Shown piece by piece: positions 55,867 through 63,576 of a DNA stretch of 64,000 nucleotides. Origin of the DNA: Rhodanobacter sp. (GTDB lineage Bacteria; Pseudomonadota; Gammaproteobacteria; Xanthomonadales; Rhodanobacteraceae); the NCBI GenBank assembly GCA_004298505.1, contig SCRO01000056.1, positions 124,001 through 188,000 on the forward strand. The letters are read 5' to 3'. Numbering within the stretch: position 1 is the stretch's first letter; every line of letters starts with the position of its first letter. The notes below the pieces were generated by a model. That model did no database searches, was not told where the DNA came from, and saw only the letters and a list, made by a program, of their open reading frames with translations. Both the position numbers and the translations under genes were made by a program.

Positions 55867-56376
55867 ATGTATCCGTGCCGCGTTCTGTTCATCTGCACAG
55901 GCAATTCCGCCCGCAGCATCCTGTCCGAAGCGACCCTCAACCATCTTGGCAAACGCCGTTTCGAGGCCTTCAGCGCCGGCAGTCAGCCGACTGGCCGCGT
56001 CAATCTCTATGCGATCGAAGAGCTCAAGGCCCTTGGCATCGCCACCGAAGGTCTCAGCAGCAAATCCTGGGATCGTTTCACCGAGGCAGGTGCGCCGCCA
56101 CTGGATATCGTGATCACCGTTTGCGACAACGCCGCGAATGAGACGTGTCCGGTGCTGGTCGGCGATTTCGTGAAGAGCCATTGGGGTCAGCCCGATCCGG
56201 CTGCGGCCCAAGGTGCCGGTGCCGCGATCGAGGCATTCCAGCACGCCCATGCGCTCGTTCTCTATCGAGTCACCGCATTGCTGAAACTGCCGGTGGAAAC
56301 GATGAGCCGGGACGCGTTGAAGCAGGCGCTGGATCACATCGGCACCATCACCGATGCTGAAGAGGAATACGCATGA
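55867..56376 (+). CDS. arsC: Thioredoxin-type arsenate reductase, copy 1
   Basis: 169 residues of the low-molecular-weight phosphatase family. The P-loop LFICTGNSARS at the N-terminus carries the first cysteine, and the later VCDNAANETCPVL the two relay cysteines, so it reduces As(V) to As(III) with thioredoxin. GAGG lies 7 nt upstream of the ATG. It overlaps acr3 by ATGA. Confidence 0.93.
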   Translation: MYPCRVLFICTGNSARSILSEATLNHLGKRRFEAFSAGSQPTGRVNLYAIEELKALGIATEGLSSKSWDRFTEAGAPPLDIVITVCDNAANETCPVLVGDFVKSHWGQPDPAAAQGAGAAIEAFQHAHALVLYRVTALLKLPVETMSRDALKQALDHIGTITDAEEEYA

Positions 56377-57461
56377 GCCAGTTGTCTGCCGAAGTGGTTA
56401 CCGCCGATGCGGATATGGCCAGTGGTACCCGGATCGGCTTCTTCGAGCGCTACCTCACGGTCTGGGTCTTGCTGTGCATCGTGGCGGGCACGGTCTTGGG
56501 TCATTGGCTACCGGGCACCTTTGAAGCCTTGGGAGGCATGCAGGTCTCTCAGGTCAATATGCCGGTGGCGGTCCTCATCTGGCTGATGATCATCCCGATG
56601 TTGCTGAAGATTGACTTCAGCGCGCTGGGTGGCGTGCGCCGCCAATGGAAAGGCATCGGCGTCACACTCTTCATCAACTGGGCCGTCAAACCGTTCTCGA
56701 TGGCACTGCTGGGATGGATCTTCATCCGCCATGTCTTCGCCGGCTACCTTCCTGCAGATCAACTCGACTCTTACATCGCCGGCCTGATTTTGCTGGCCGC
56801 GGCACCTTGCACGGCGATGGTCTTCGTCTGGAGCAACCTCTGCCATGGCGAACCACATTTCACGCTGAGCCAGGTCGCCTTGAATGACACCATCATGGTG
56901 GTAGCGTTTGCGCCTATCGTGGCGCTGCTGCTGGGCATTTCCTCGATCACGGTGCCCTGGAACACGCTGCTGCTGTCGGTGCTGCTCTACATCGTGGTAC
57001 CCGTGGCCATCAGTGTGGCGCTTCGGCACTGGATGCTCTCGCGAGGCGGCGAGGCACACCTGCAGAAGTTGCTTCGTCGCCTGGGACCGGCCTCCCTGTT
57101 CGCACTGTTGGCGACCCTCGTGCTGCTGTTCGGTTTCCAGGGTCAGCAGATCCTGGCCCAGCCGGCGGTGATCGCGATGCTGGCCGTGCCGATCCTGATC
57201 CAGGTCTATTTCAATTCCGGACTGGCCTACGTGCTCAACCGTCGATTCGGCGTGCCCCATTGCGTGGCCGGTCCCTCGGCTCTGATCGGCGCAAGCAATT
57301 TCTTCGAATTGGCCGTCGCCACCGCGGTGGGTCTGTTCGGAGTGCACTCCGGCGCCGCGCTGGCCACCGTGGTCGGCGTATTGATCGAGGTGCCGGTGAT
57401 GTTGTCGGTGGTTCGCATCGTCAACGGCAGCAAGCGCTGGTACGAATCGCCACAGACTTGA
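56373..57461 (+). CDS. acr3: ACR3-type arsenite efflux permease
   Basis: 362 residues with ten helices. FFERYLTVWVLLCIVAGTVL opens the protein, LAAAPCTAMVFVWSNLCHGE holds the conserved cysteine required for As(III) transport, and AGPSALIGASNFFELAVATA closes the second half, all typical of Acr3. It exports As(III) made by ArsC. Confidence 0.95.
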   Translation: MSQLSAEVVTADADMASGTRIGFFERYLTVWVLLCIVAGTVLGHWLPGTFEALGGMQVSQVNMPVAVLIWLMIIPMLLKIDFSALGGVRRQWKGIGVTLFINWAVKPFSMALLGWIFIRHVFAGYLPADQLDSYIAGLILLAAAPCTAMVFVWSNLCHGEPHFTLSQVALNDTIMVVAFAPIVALLLGISSITVPWNTLLLSVLLYIVVPVAISVALRHWMLSRGGEAHLQKLLRRLGPASLFALLATLVLLFGFQGQQILAQPAVIAMLAVPILIQVYFNSGLAYVLNRRFGVPHCVAGPSALIGASNFFELAVATAVGLFGVHSGAALATVVGVLIEVPVMLSVVRIVNGSKRWYESPQT

Positions 57462-57474
57462 TCGGAGCATCCTC

Positions 57475-57987
57475 ATGCAAGGTCACTACAACGTGTTGTT
57501 CGTGTGCACCGGCAACTCGGCGCGCAGCATTCTGGCTGAGGCGGCCATCCATCACTTTGGCCGTGATCGCTTTCATGGCTACAGCGCCGGAAGTCAGCCC
57601 AAAGGCTTCATCTGCCCTCAGACACTGGAAGTGCTCAAGGCCGTCGATCTTCCCAACGGCGGGCTGCGCAGCAAGAGTTGGGCGGAGTTCACGACACCGG
57701 ATGCCCCGGTGATGGATTTCGTGATCACCGTGTGTGATCGGGTGGCGGGTGAGGTTTGCCCCGCATGGCCAGGTGCGCCGATCACCGCACACTGGAGTAT
57801 CCCCGATCCGGCCAAGGCGCAAGGTGATGAGGCTGCCGTTTACAAAGCCTTCGTGCTGGCCAGGAATCTTCTGCAGCAACGGATCAGTTTGCTGCTCAAC
57901 TTGAACTTCGCGGCTCTGGATCGACTCGCCCTATCGAGTCGACTCGATGCGATGGGAAAGGCGCCCAGTACCAATACGGGCGGCTGA
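57475..57987 (+). CDS. arsC: Thioredoxin-type arsenate reductase, copy 2
   Basis: 170 residues: LFVCTGNSARSILAEAAIHH P-loop and VCDRVAGEVCPAWPG relay cysteines. It is only moderately similar to copy 1 (different C-terminus), so it was probably acquired separately rather than by tandem duplication. It starts 13 bp after acr3 with GGAGC upstream. Confidence 0.93.
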   Translation: MQGHYNVLFVCTGNSARSILAEAAIHHFGRDRFHGYSAGSQPKGFICPQTLEVLKAVDLPNGGLRSKSWAEFTTPDAPVMDFVITVCDRVAGEVCPAWPGAPITAHWSIPDPAKAQGDEAAVYKAFVLARNLLQQRISLLLNLNFAALDRLALSSRLDAMGKAPSTNTGG

Positions 57988-58057
57988 TCCGCAGTGAACG
58001 CAAGCATTACACTGCCCACGAAGATCACCTACCGTTCTGAGACGGCCATCGGCAACC

Positions 58058-58426
58058 ATGCAGACTAAACAGGTCCTCACGATCCTCTCGGCGCTCGCTC
58101 AGGAGTCGCGGTTGGCGGTCTATCGGCTGCTGATCGAGCACGCACCGGACGGCCTCGCCGCAAGCGCGATTGCCGAAAAGCTGGGGCTGCCCAACGCCAC
58201 GCTCTCCTTTCATCTGAAGGAGCTGTCGCACGCTGGCCTCGTGACCGGCCAACAAAGCGGCCGTTTCATCTACTACGCCCCCGTGATCGAGGCCATGAAC
58301 GACCTGATTGGCTATCTCACGGACCACTGCTGCAGTCAGACCGACGGTAGCTGCGGAGTCACCGCGGCGTCGTGCAAGTCAAAGGCTGCTACTACCAAAC
58401 CACAGCGTAAAGTTCGGACGGTATAG
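58058..58426 (+). CDS. arsR: ArsR repressor, C-terminal cysteine type
   Basis: 122 residues: a winged helix (LPNATLSFHLKELSHAGLVT, IYYAPVIEAMNDLIGYLTDH) followed by CCSQTDGSCGVTAASC. The thiols for As(III) lie after the last helix rather than in the alpha-3 site (ELCVC) of E. coli ArsR. It is the last gene of the ars operon and would release DNA on As(III) binding. Confidence 0.9.
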   Translation: MQTKQVLTILSALAQESRLAVYRLLIEHAPDGLAASAIAEKLGLPNATLSFHLKELSHAGLVTGQQSGRFIYYAPVIEAMNDLIGYLTDHCCSQTDGSCGVTAASCKSKAATTKPQRKVRTV

Positions 58427-58459
58427 CCTAAACGCCTCGTGTATCGCTACCCGATCAAG

Positions 58460-58792
58460 TCAGGCACCGCGCGGCGCGTACATCATGATCCCGGCACCGA
58501 GCAACGCCAGCAGCCCCCCAATGACATCCCATCGATCCGGGACGGCGCGATCCACGCCCCAGCCCCAGGCCAGCGACAGCACAATGAAGACGCCACCGTA
58601 CGCCGCGTAGACCCGGCCAAAGCCGGCAGGCTGCAGGGTCGGAATGACGCCGTAAAGCGCCAATGCCAATGCACCGAGCAGGCCCAGCCAGGCGCTCTTG
58701 CCTTCGCGCAACCATAGCCATACCAGATAGCCGCCGCCAATCTCGGTCAGGCCGGCAAGAAGAAACCACAAAGAAGATAGAAGGATACGCAT
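58460..58792 (-). CDS. ynfA: YnfA-family small multidrug/efflux protein
   Basis: 110 residues with four helices: [54 protein letters not shown] and [17 protein letters not shown], the signature order of the YnfA/UPF0060 family. It is convergent with arsR and separate from the arsenic operon. Confidence 0.9.
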   Translation of the reverse strand: MRILLSSLWFLLAGLTEIGGGYLVWLWLREGKSAWLGLLGALALALYGVIPTLQPAGFGRVYAAYGGVFIVLSLAWGWGVDRAVPDRWDVIGGLLALLGAGIMMYAPRGA

Positions 58793-58943
58793 GCTTTCAG
58801 GTTAACCGGTGGGCGGAGGCACCAGCTCACGAGCACTGGCGCCTCTGCGGGGGCGACTTAGTAATAACTTTCGTCAGCAATAATAATTCATGCCGACAAA
58901 GCATCGACCAGTTGTTCAACTGTCTTTGGTCTATAGTCATTAT

Positions 58944-58965
58944 TCAATACATGTTGTAATATTGA
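58944..58965 (+). promoter_or_regulatory. Inverted repeat ahead of the second arsR
   Basis: TCAATA (58944-58949) and TATTGA (58960-58965) form a dyad with a 10-bp spacer in an AT-rich stretch directly before the start codon, a likely ArsR binding site. The closeness to the ATG suggests a leaderless or very short leader. Confidence 0.5.
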
Positions 58966-58968
58966 TCA

Positions 58969-59430
58969 ATGATGAATTCACCTGCAGGGTCGATACGTGA
59001 CCCGCAACCCACCCAAGTGATGCCTCCGATGCCCCAACAAACTTTTTCCGCAATGGATAGCCAACATGCCTGCGACCTTCTGACGGCCCTCGGTCATCCG
59101 GTAAGACTGGCAGTATTCCGTGAGCTGATGGCGTATGGGCCGGACGGCGCGCCGGCCGGCACCTTGGGGCTTACGGTGAACCTGGCACCTAACGCGTTGA
59201 GCTTTCATCTCAACCGTCTCAAGCAGGCGGGCTTGGTGTCGACGCAGCGCGCCGGCCAGCAAATCATCTACCGGGCGCGCCTGAACACGATGCGCGAGTT
59301 GATCGTCTACCTCGATGACACCTGTTGTCGGGATGTGGCGACGGGTTGCGGCCCGCAGTGTCCGCCGAAGCAAACACCCATCCGGCTGGCAACGATCGCT
59401 GCCCCCAAAATCAAGGAGACACCACCATGA
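58969..59430 (+). CDS. arsR: ArsR-family repressor, second copy
   Basis: Up to 153 residues; internal ATGs (MPPMPQQTF, MDSQHACDLL) could be the true start. Winged helix LAPNALSFHLNRLKQAGLVS, then IIYRARLNTMRELIVYLDDTCCRDV and CGPQC, again a C-terminal cysteine sensor. It differs from copy 1 enough to be a separate lineage. It heads an operon with a small membrane protein and a glutathione transferase (ATGA overlaps). Confidence 0.85.
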   Translation: MMNSPAGSIRDPQPTQVMPPMPQQTFSAMDSQHACDLLTALGHPVRLAVFRELMAYGPDGAPAGTLGLTVNLAPNALSFHLNRLKQAGLVSTQRAGQQIIYRARLNTMRELIVYLDDTCCRDVATGCGPQCPPKQTPIRLATIAAPKIKETPP

Positions 59431-59639
59431 TTGGCTTGCACTCATCGAAGCCCCCCGTCACGCTCAAGCGCTTCTGGAAAGCTGTCGCCGCCGGAGTGAT
59501 CACCAGTATCGGTGCAGCCGTCATCATGGCTATCGGCATGAAAACCGTGGTTGCGCACCTTCTGTTCGTTTTCTTCCTGTGGTTGAGCTGCCGCTGTCTG
59601 TTCCGCTCGGACACCTCAGGGACGGAGCCCTCGGCATGA
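59427..59639 (+). CDS. 70-residue membrane protein
   Basis: Two hydrophobic stretches (VAAGVITSIGAAVIMAIG, VAHLLFVFFLWLSCRCLF) with a Cys-x-Cys at the end of the second. It overlaps both neighbours by ATGA, so it is translated with arsR and the transferase. No family recognised. Confidence 0.65.
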   Translation: MIGLHSSKPPVTLKRFWKAVAAGVITSIGAAVIMAIGMKTVVAHLLFVFFLWLSCRCLFRSDTSGTEPSA

Positions 59640-60328
59640 TCGAGCTCTACGCCGCCAGTACGCCGAACGGGCGCAAAGCCACGATCATGCTGGAAGAAAC
59701 CGGCTTGCCCTATCGGCTGCATACGTTGGATCTGAATGCCGGCGAACAGCACACTCCGGCATTTCGCCAGCTCAACCCCAATGGCAAGATTCCGGTGATC
59801 GTCGATACCGCTACGGGGCAGACGATCGCCGAATCGGGTGCCATCCTGATCCATCTGGCGGGGAAAGCGGGCGCGTTGTTGCCGGCTGACCCGACCGCAC
59901 GCATGGCGGTGCTGCAATGGTTGCTCTTTCAAGTCGGCAGCATCGGGCCGATGGCGGGGCAGTACAACCATTTTCGACGTCACGAACCGCGCGATGAGTA
60001 TGCGTTCGGACGGTACCGGGATGAGGTGCTGCGCCTGCTCGGCGTCATGAACGATGCGCTGAAGGACCGGAATTTCATGGCCGGTGATTACTCGATCGCC
60101 GATGTCGCCTTGGTGCCATGGCTGCGCGCATTGACGCGTTGGGACCTGTCGTTGACGGACTACCCGAACGTTTCCGCATGGTATCAACGACTGATGGCGC
60201 GGCCTGCGGTGAGTCGCGGCTTTGCTTTGCTGGACACGCCGGTCCGGTCCAAAGATGCCAGTGCCGAGCCCGATACGGATGAAGGCATCCGGCTGGCACA
60301 CGACGGGTCGACAGCGGGCTCCGTGTGA
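59636..60328 (+). CDS. Glutathione S-transferase
   Basis: 230 residues. N-terminal thioredoxin-like domain (IELYAASTPNGRKATIMLEE, LNPNGKIPVIVD, IAESGAILIHLA) and C-terminal helical domain (FMAGDYSIADVALVPWL N-capping motif, RPAVSRGFAL), as in YghU/YfcG-like transferases. In an ArsR-led operon it may conjugate or reduce metal-thiol adducts. Confidence 0.92.
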   Translation: MIELYAASTPNGRKATIMLEETGLPYRLHTLDLNAGEQHTPAFRQLNPNGKIPVIVDTATGQTIAESGAILIHLAGKAGALLPADPTARMAVLQWLLFQVGSIGPMAGQYNHFRRHEPRDEYAFGRYRDEVLRLLGVMNDALKDRNFMAGDYSIADVALVPWLRALTRWDLSLTDYPNVSAWYQRLMARPAVSRGFALLDTPVRSKDASAEPDTDEGIRLAHDGSTAGSV

Positions 60329-60346
60329 CGCCGCCAGAGCGACTGA

Positions 60347-60637
60347 ATGGTGTTCGTGTTGCGCGAGGGCCAGCGCGCACGCGGCACGCTGGCGACCGGC
60401 GGTGCACTGCTGGGCCTGCTGGCACCCTTGCTGTGTTGTAGCCCCACCCTGCCGATCCTGTTCGGTTTGATGGCATCGGTCTGGCCCGCAATGGCCACTG
60501 CCTTGCCTGGCCCGCTGCAGGGTTTTATTTCCCGGCACGAGACGATGTTTCTGCTGACGGCGCTGCTATTGATGTTGCTGGCGATGTATCAGAATGCCCG
60601 TCGCGCGATGCAGGCGCCGAGTTGTCGGATCGACTGA
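60347..60637 (+). CDS. Short LLCCSP membrane protein
   Basis: 96 residues, two to three helices; GALLGLLAPLLCCSPTLPIL and LQGFISRHETMFLLTALLLM match the second half of the 184-residue protein at 30469-31023, including the vicinal cysteines, AMYQNARRAM and a final cysteine. It may be a natural short form or an N-terminally truncated copy. It follows the transferase by 18 bp. Confidence 0.65.
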   Translation: MVFVLREGQRARGTLATGGALLGLLAPLLCCSPTLPILFGLMASVWPAMATALPGPLQGFISRHETMFLLTALLLMLLAMYQNARRAMQAPSCRID

Positions 60638-60668
60638 TCTCCTCCTGCTGCCGAGAAATCGGCAACAC

Positions 60669-60700
60669 TTGACAGGACCCGCGTCCTGTCCGGCTATAAG
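60669..60700 (+). promoter_or_regulatory. CueR-type promoter with perfect 8-bp dyad
   Basis: TTGACA (60669-60674) and CTATAA (60694-60699) are 19 bp apart. The dyad GACAGGAC-ccgc-GTCCTGTC (60671-60690) fills the spacer. This differs in sequence from the mer boxes, suggesting another MerR-family activator, probably copper-responsive. Confidence 0.75.
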
Positions 60701-60710
60701 CGAAACGCTC

Positions 60711-61109
60711 ATGAAAACGCGATGGCTTAAGAATCGACGTACCCGACTGCGGCTGATGCTGCTGGTCGTGTTGTCGTTGCTGGGGCAACAGGTCGCGCTG
60801 GCGTCGTATCCCTGCCCGACCGCGGACATGCCGGTCGGCAACGCAGCGATGAGCATGCACTGCGATGGCATGTCGATGTTGCAGCAGAAGCAGGCGCCGT
60901 CCTTGTGCGCCCAGCACTGTGCGCAGCAACCACCGGCTACGCAGGACGCGCAACTGCCCCACGTGCCGTACTTGTTCATGCCGGCACTATTGCCGTCACC
61001 ACTGGCCCTGACCACGACCTATGCGTCGGGTACATTGTTGCGCAGTGAATCCGCCTCTCCCGTCAGCGGGCTCCCACCGTCATTGCGTTTCCGGGTGCTG
61101 CTGATCTAG
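60711..61109 (+). CDS. Secreted Cys/Met/His-rich protein
   Basis: 132 residues: a signal peptide (LMLLVVLSLLGQQVALASYP) followed by a short metal-ligand-rich part (YPCPTADMPV, SMHCDGMSMLQQ, SLCAQHCAQQ) and a proline-rich tail. The composition suggests periplasmic copper binding; no named family is certain, although small DUF2946-like proteins look similar. It lies 12 bp after a CueR-type promoter. Confidence 0.65.
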   Translation: MKTRWLKNRRTRLRLMLLVVLSLLGQQVALASYPCPTADMPVGNAAMSMHCDGMSMLQQKQAPSLCAQHCAQQPPATQDAQLPHVPYLFMPALLPSPLALTTTYASGTLLRSESASPVSGLPPSLRFRVLLI

Positions 61110-61283
61110 CAGCCTGTCGGACTTACCCGCTCTACTGGGTTAAAATTACCCATCCCCGACCACGACCGTTCGTTTCGACGAAAGTGGCCGCTAAAACCCC
61201 TGTGGATGCACCCAGACGGTGCATTTTTCCTTCTCTGGGCGCACATCGGCGTTGTGCTGCCCCCAAGTCCGACAGGCTGCTAG
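61106..61283. mobile_element. 178-bp MITE with 19-bp perfect inverted ends
   Basis: CTAGCAGCCTGTCGGACTT (61106-61124) is exactly inverted at 61265-61283. The outer CTAG at each end is palindromic and may be a 4-bp target duplication. There is no gene inside. It lies at the edge of a multicopper oxidase that has lost its N-terminal part. Confidence 0.8.
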
Positions 61284-61801
61284 GCAGTGCGTTCGATGTG
61301 ATGGCTTTTCATGTCGATCGACACGAAAAGCACGCGCTTAAACTGCCGGACCGGCTTGTCGCAGCGCCGGCACTGACAGTACATGACGCGGCGAATCGGA
61401 ACCAACCGCGTCGCTTCGAACTGACCATGCGCATGATGCAGGGCATGATCAACGGACGACGTTTCGATGGCACCCATGTTGCGGACGACGAGATCGTCGA
61501 TCTGAACAGCGTCGAGGTGTGGGAGTTCGACAACCGGAGCATGCTGCCCCACCCGATGCATGTGCACGGCTTGCAGTTCCTGGTTCTGCAACGCAGCCAG
61601 GCCAGGGGTTCGATGGGCTGGGGCGGTCTCGACGAAGGGCATGTGGACGAAGGCTGGCATGACACCGTGTTGGTGATGCCCGGCGAGCGGGTGCGAATCC
61701 TGCTGGCGTTCCGGGATTACAGCGGACTCTATCTCTATCACTGCCACAATCTGGAACACGAGGACAACGGCATGATGCGCTATTACAAAGTCAACGTGTG
61801 A
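61284..61801 (+). pseudogene. Multicopper oxidase, C-terminal third only
   Basis: Coding similarity starts immediately after the MITE (AFDVMAFHVDRHEKHALKLP) and includes the copper sites HPMHVHGLQF and YHCHNLEHEDNGMM of the final cupredoxin domain. The two preceding domains and their signal are absent, so an active trinuclear centre cannot form. The natural C-terminus YYKVNV is intact. It was probably a CueO/CopA-like cuprous oxidase of the copper gene set. Confidence 0.85.
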
Positions 61802-61951
61802 CGGGCTGCAGCCTGCCTCGCGCAAGATCGAGAAATCCTGCAATCAACCATCAAACAGAAGCATAGGTCGATTTGACCGGATCTTGATCGCCAATCATGT
61901 AGTACGGAGATCAACCAAGCCGCGAAGGCGGTTCCTGTAGGGAGAGTCGAG

Positions 61952-62077
61952 ATGAACAGCGGAATGAGTGGTATGGGTGGCATGGGCATGTGGGGCATGG
62001 GCCTGGGATGGATCTTGATCATCATCCTGGTGGTCCTGGCCATCGCCGCACTGTGGAAATATCTGCGCCGTAAATGA
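61952..62077 (+). CDS. 41-residue Met/Gly-rich membrane peptide
   Basis: Reads MNSGMSGMGGMGMWGMGLGW then one hydrophobic helix (ILIIILVVLAIAALW) and KYLRRK. AGGGAGAG lies 9 nt before the ATG. The seven methionines facing the periplasm suggest Cu+ binding. Similar small Met-rich membrane proteins accompany copper clusters. It overlaps the next frame by ATGA. Confidence 0.65.
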   Translation: MNSGMSGMGGMGMWGMGLGWILIIILVVLAIAALWKYLRRK

Positions 62078-62560
62078 AAAATTCATCGCAGCTTACCGGG
62101 AAAGGCAGCCTTGTCGGGCACGGGGTTCACGGCGCTGTGAAGCGTACGCCGCGCGGTGTACGCGAGAGTGTCCTCCCCAGCGGGACCGGTTGGGTTTCGG
62201 TGGACCGGCACACGCTGGAAACCCGATTCCCCCAGGTTTTCGCCATCGGCAACATCGTTTCCATCCTGCTGAGGCTCGGCAAACCGCTGCCGAAGGTCGG
62301 CGTGTTTGCCCATGGTGAAGCGGAGGTCGTCGCCAAGAACATCGCCTCACGCACCCTGGGCCGGGACTCGTCCGAACGATTCGATGGGCACGGTGCCTGC
62401 TTCGTCGAAGCTGTCCACGGGCAGGGGCAGGCGGGTTATGGCGGCGGTGATTTGTATGCCGAGCCGATGCCCAGGGTGAAGCACGGCGCTGGCATTTCGC
62501 CGAGGTGCTGCTGGTGTCGCACTTCACTGTTGAATCCACCGCTCCACATCAAGGTATCGC
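62074..62560 (+). pseudogene. Sulfide:quinone-reductase-like flavoprotein, C-terminal fragment
   Basis: GWVSVDRHTLETRFPQVFAIGN, KPLPKVGVFAHGEAEVVAKN and GHGACFVEAVHGQGQAGYGG match the C-terminal part of SQR/FCC-type FAD oxidoreductases. The N-terminal two-thirds are absent, and after PMPRVKHG the homology shifts frame (RWHFAEVLLVSHFTV). It is decayed. Confidence 0.7.
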
Positions 62561-62687
62561 AGCTCATTATAAGTGGCGTTGATTCAAGATCCGGAAAGTC
62601 CGTAGTATGCATGTGTGCCACACAGACGGCGATGTTGCCGTTGGCACGGCGGTACCGATCAGCGTTGCGCAAAGGCAGGTAATCACC

Positions 62688-63050
62688 ATGAGTGCATTAC
62701 AACAGTATGGTTTGCTGCTCGCCCTGATCTGCGGTGTGATCGGACTGGTCCTGATCCTCTTTGCCCTCGCTCGCGCCATCGGCCGCACGCAACAGGAACC
62801 CGGCAAGAACGTTCCCGCTACCGCGGGGATGCCTTCGCGAGATCCTGTCTGGGTGCGCTACCACGCACGCTATTACGGCTACGCTCTGTTGTTCCTGGCG
62901 TTCGACATGGAAATGGCCTTCATGTATCCATGGGCCGTGGTATACCGGCAGACAGGGCTGGTCGCTCTGCTGGACATGGGTGTTTTTCTGGCCATCCTGT
63001 TCCTCGGTCTTCTGTATGGTTGGAGCCAGGGTGCGTTCCGGAGACAATAG
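62688..63050 (+). CDS. NuoA-like subunit
   Basis: 120 residues with three helices ([58 protein letters not shown]). [17 protein letters not shown] corresponds to the conserved F-DVE-xFLYPWA of NADH-quinone oxidoreductase subunit A. It heads an operon with NuoB- and NuoD-like genes. The loop is shorter and lacks the usual Cys, so it may belong to a complex-I relative rather than the housekeeping enzyme. Confidence 0.85.
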   Translation: MSALQQYGLLLALICGVIGLVLILFALARAIGRTQQEPGKNVPATAGMPSRDPVWVRYHARYYGYALLFLAFDMEMAFMYPWAVVYRQTGLVALLDMGVFLAILFLGLLYGWSQGAFRRQ

Positions 63051-63051
63051 G

Positions 63052-63576
63052 ATGAACGGGAGTGCCGGTGCGCGCGCAGGGAAACCTTCCTGGCTGCGAA
63101 GCCTGGTAGCCATGGGTGCGCTACGCGACTTGCGTGCACTCGTCGTGCCGGGGCCGGAAGTGGCCCGCGCCCGCGGCCTGGATCTCGACGCTGTAGGGCT
63201 GCGGATAGCCGCTACCCCGCGTCACGCCAACGTATTGTTGCTGGTCGGTCGCATACCTCCTGAATTGGCCGATGCAGCGGTCGTGCTGTATGCGCAGATG
63301 ATGCGTCCGCGCGCGGTATTCGCACTCGGCAGCAGCGAGTTTTCGTCATTGCCTGTCGATGTAACCACCCCTCTTTCACAGCATGATCTTGTCGGCGGCG
63401 TGCGCCGGCTGCGGACAGTCCTGGCACAGGGCGTATTCCGAGCCGCGGTAGCGGATTTCAGCGCGCCGGTACTCAAGGCGCGCACCGAATACACCTGTCC
63501 GATGCATCCGGAGGTTGTCCAGAATGAACCGGGCTCGTGTCCCAAGTGCGGCATGGCCCTGGTGTTGCAGGGGTGA
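63052..63576 (+). CDS. NuoB-like protein with heavy-metal-binding tail
   Basis: 174 residues. Residues 1-130 resemble the NuoB/hydrogenase-small-subunit fold ([40 protein letters not shown]), but the cysteines for cluster N2 are missing. Residues about 145-172 form a heavy-metal-binding domain, [20 protein letters not shown] followed by GMALV, nearly the same as in the CopA of this window. It overlaps the next gene (GTGA). Confidence 0.8.
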   Translation: MNGSAGARAGKPSWLRSLVAMGALRDLRALVVPGPEVARARGLDLDAVGLRIAATPRHANVLLLVGRIPPELADAAVVLYAQMMRPRAVFALGSSEFSSLPVDVTTPLSQHDLVGGVRRLRTVLAQGVFRAAVADFSAPVLKARTEYTCPMHPEVVQNEPGSCPKCGMALVLQG

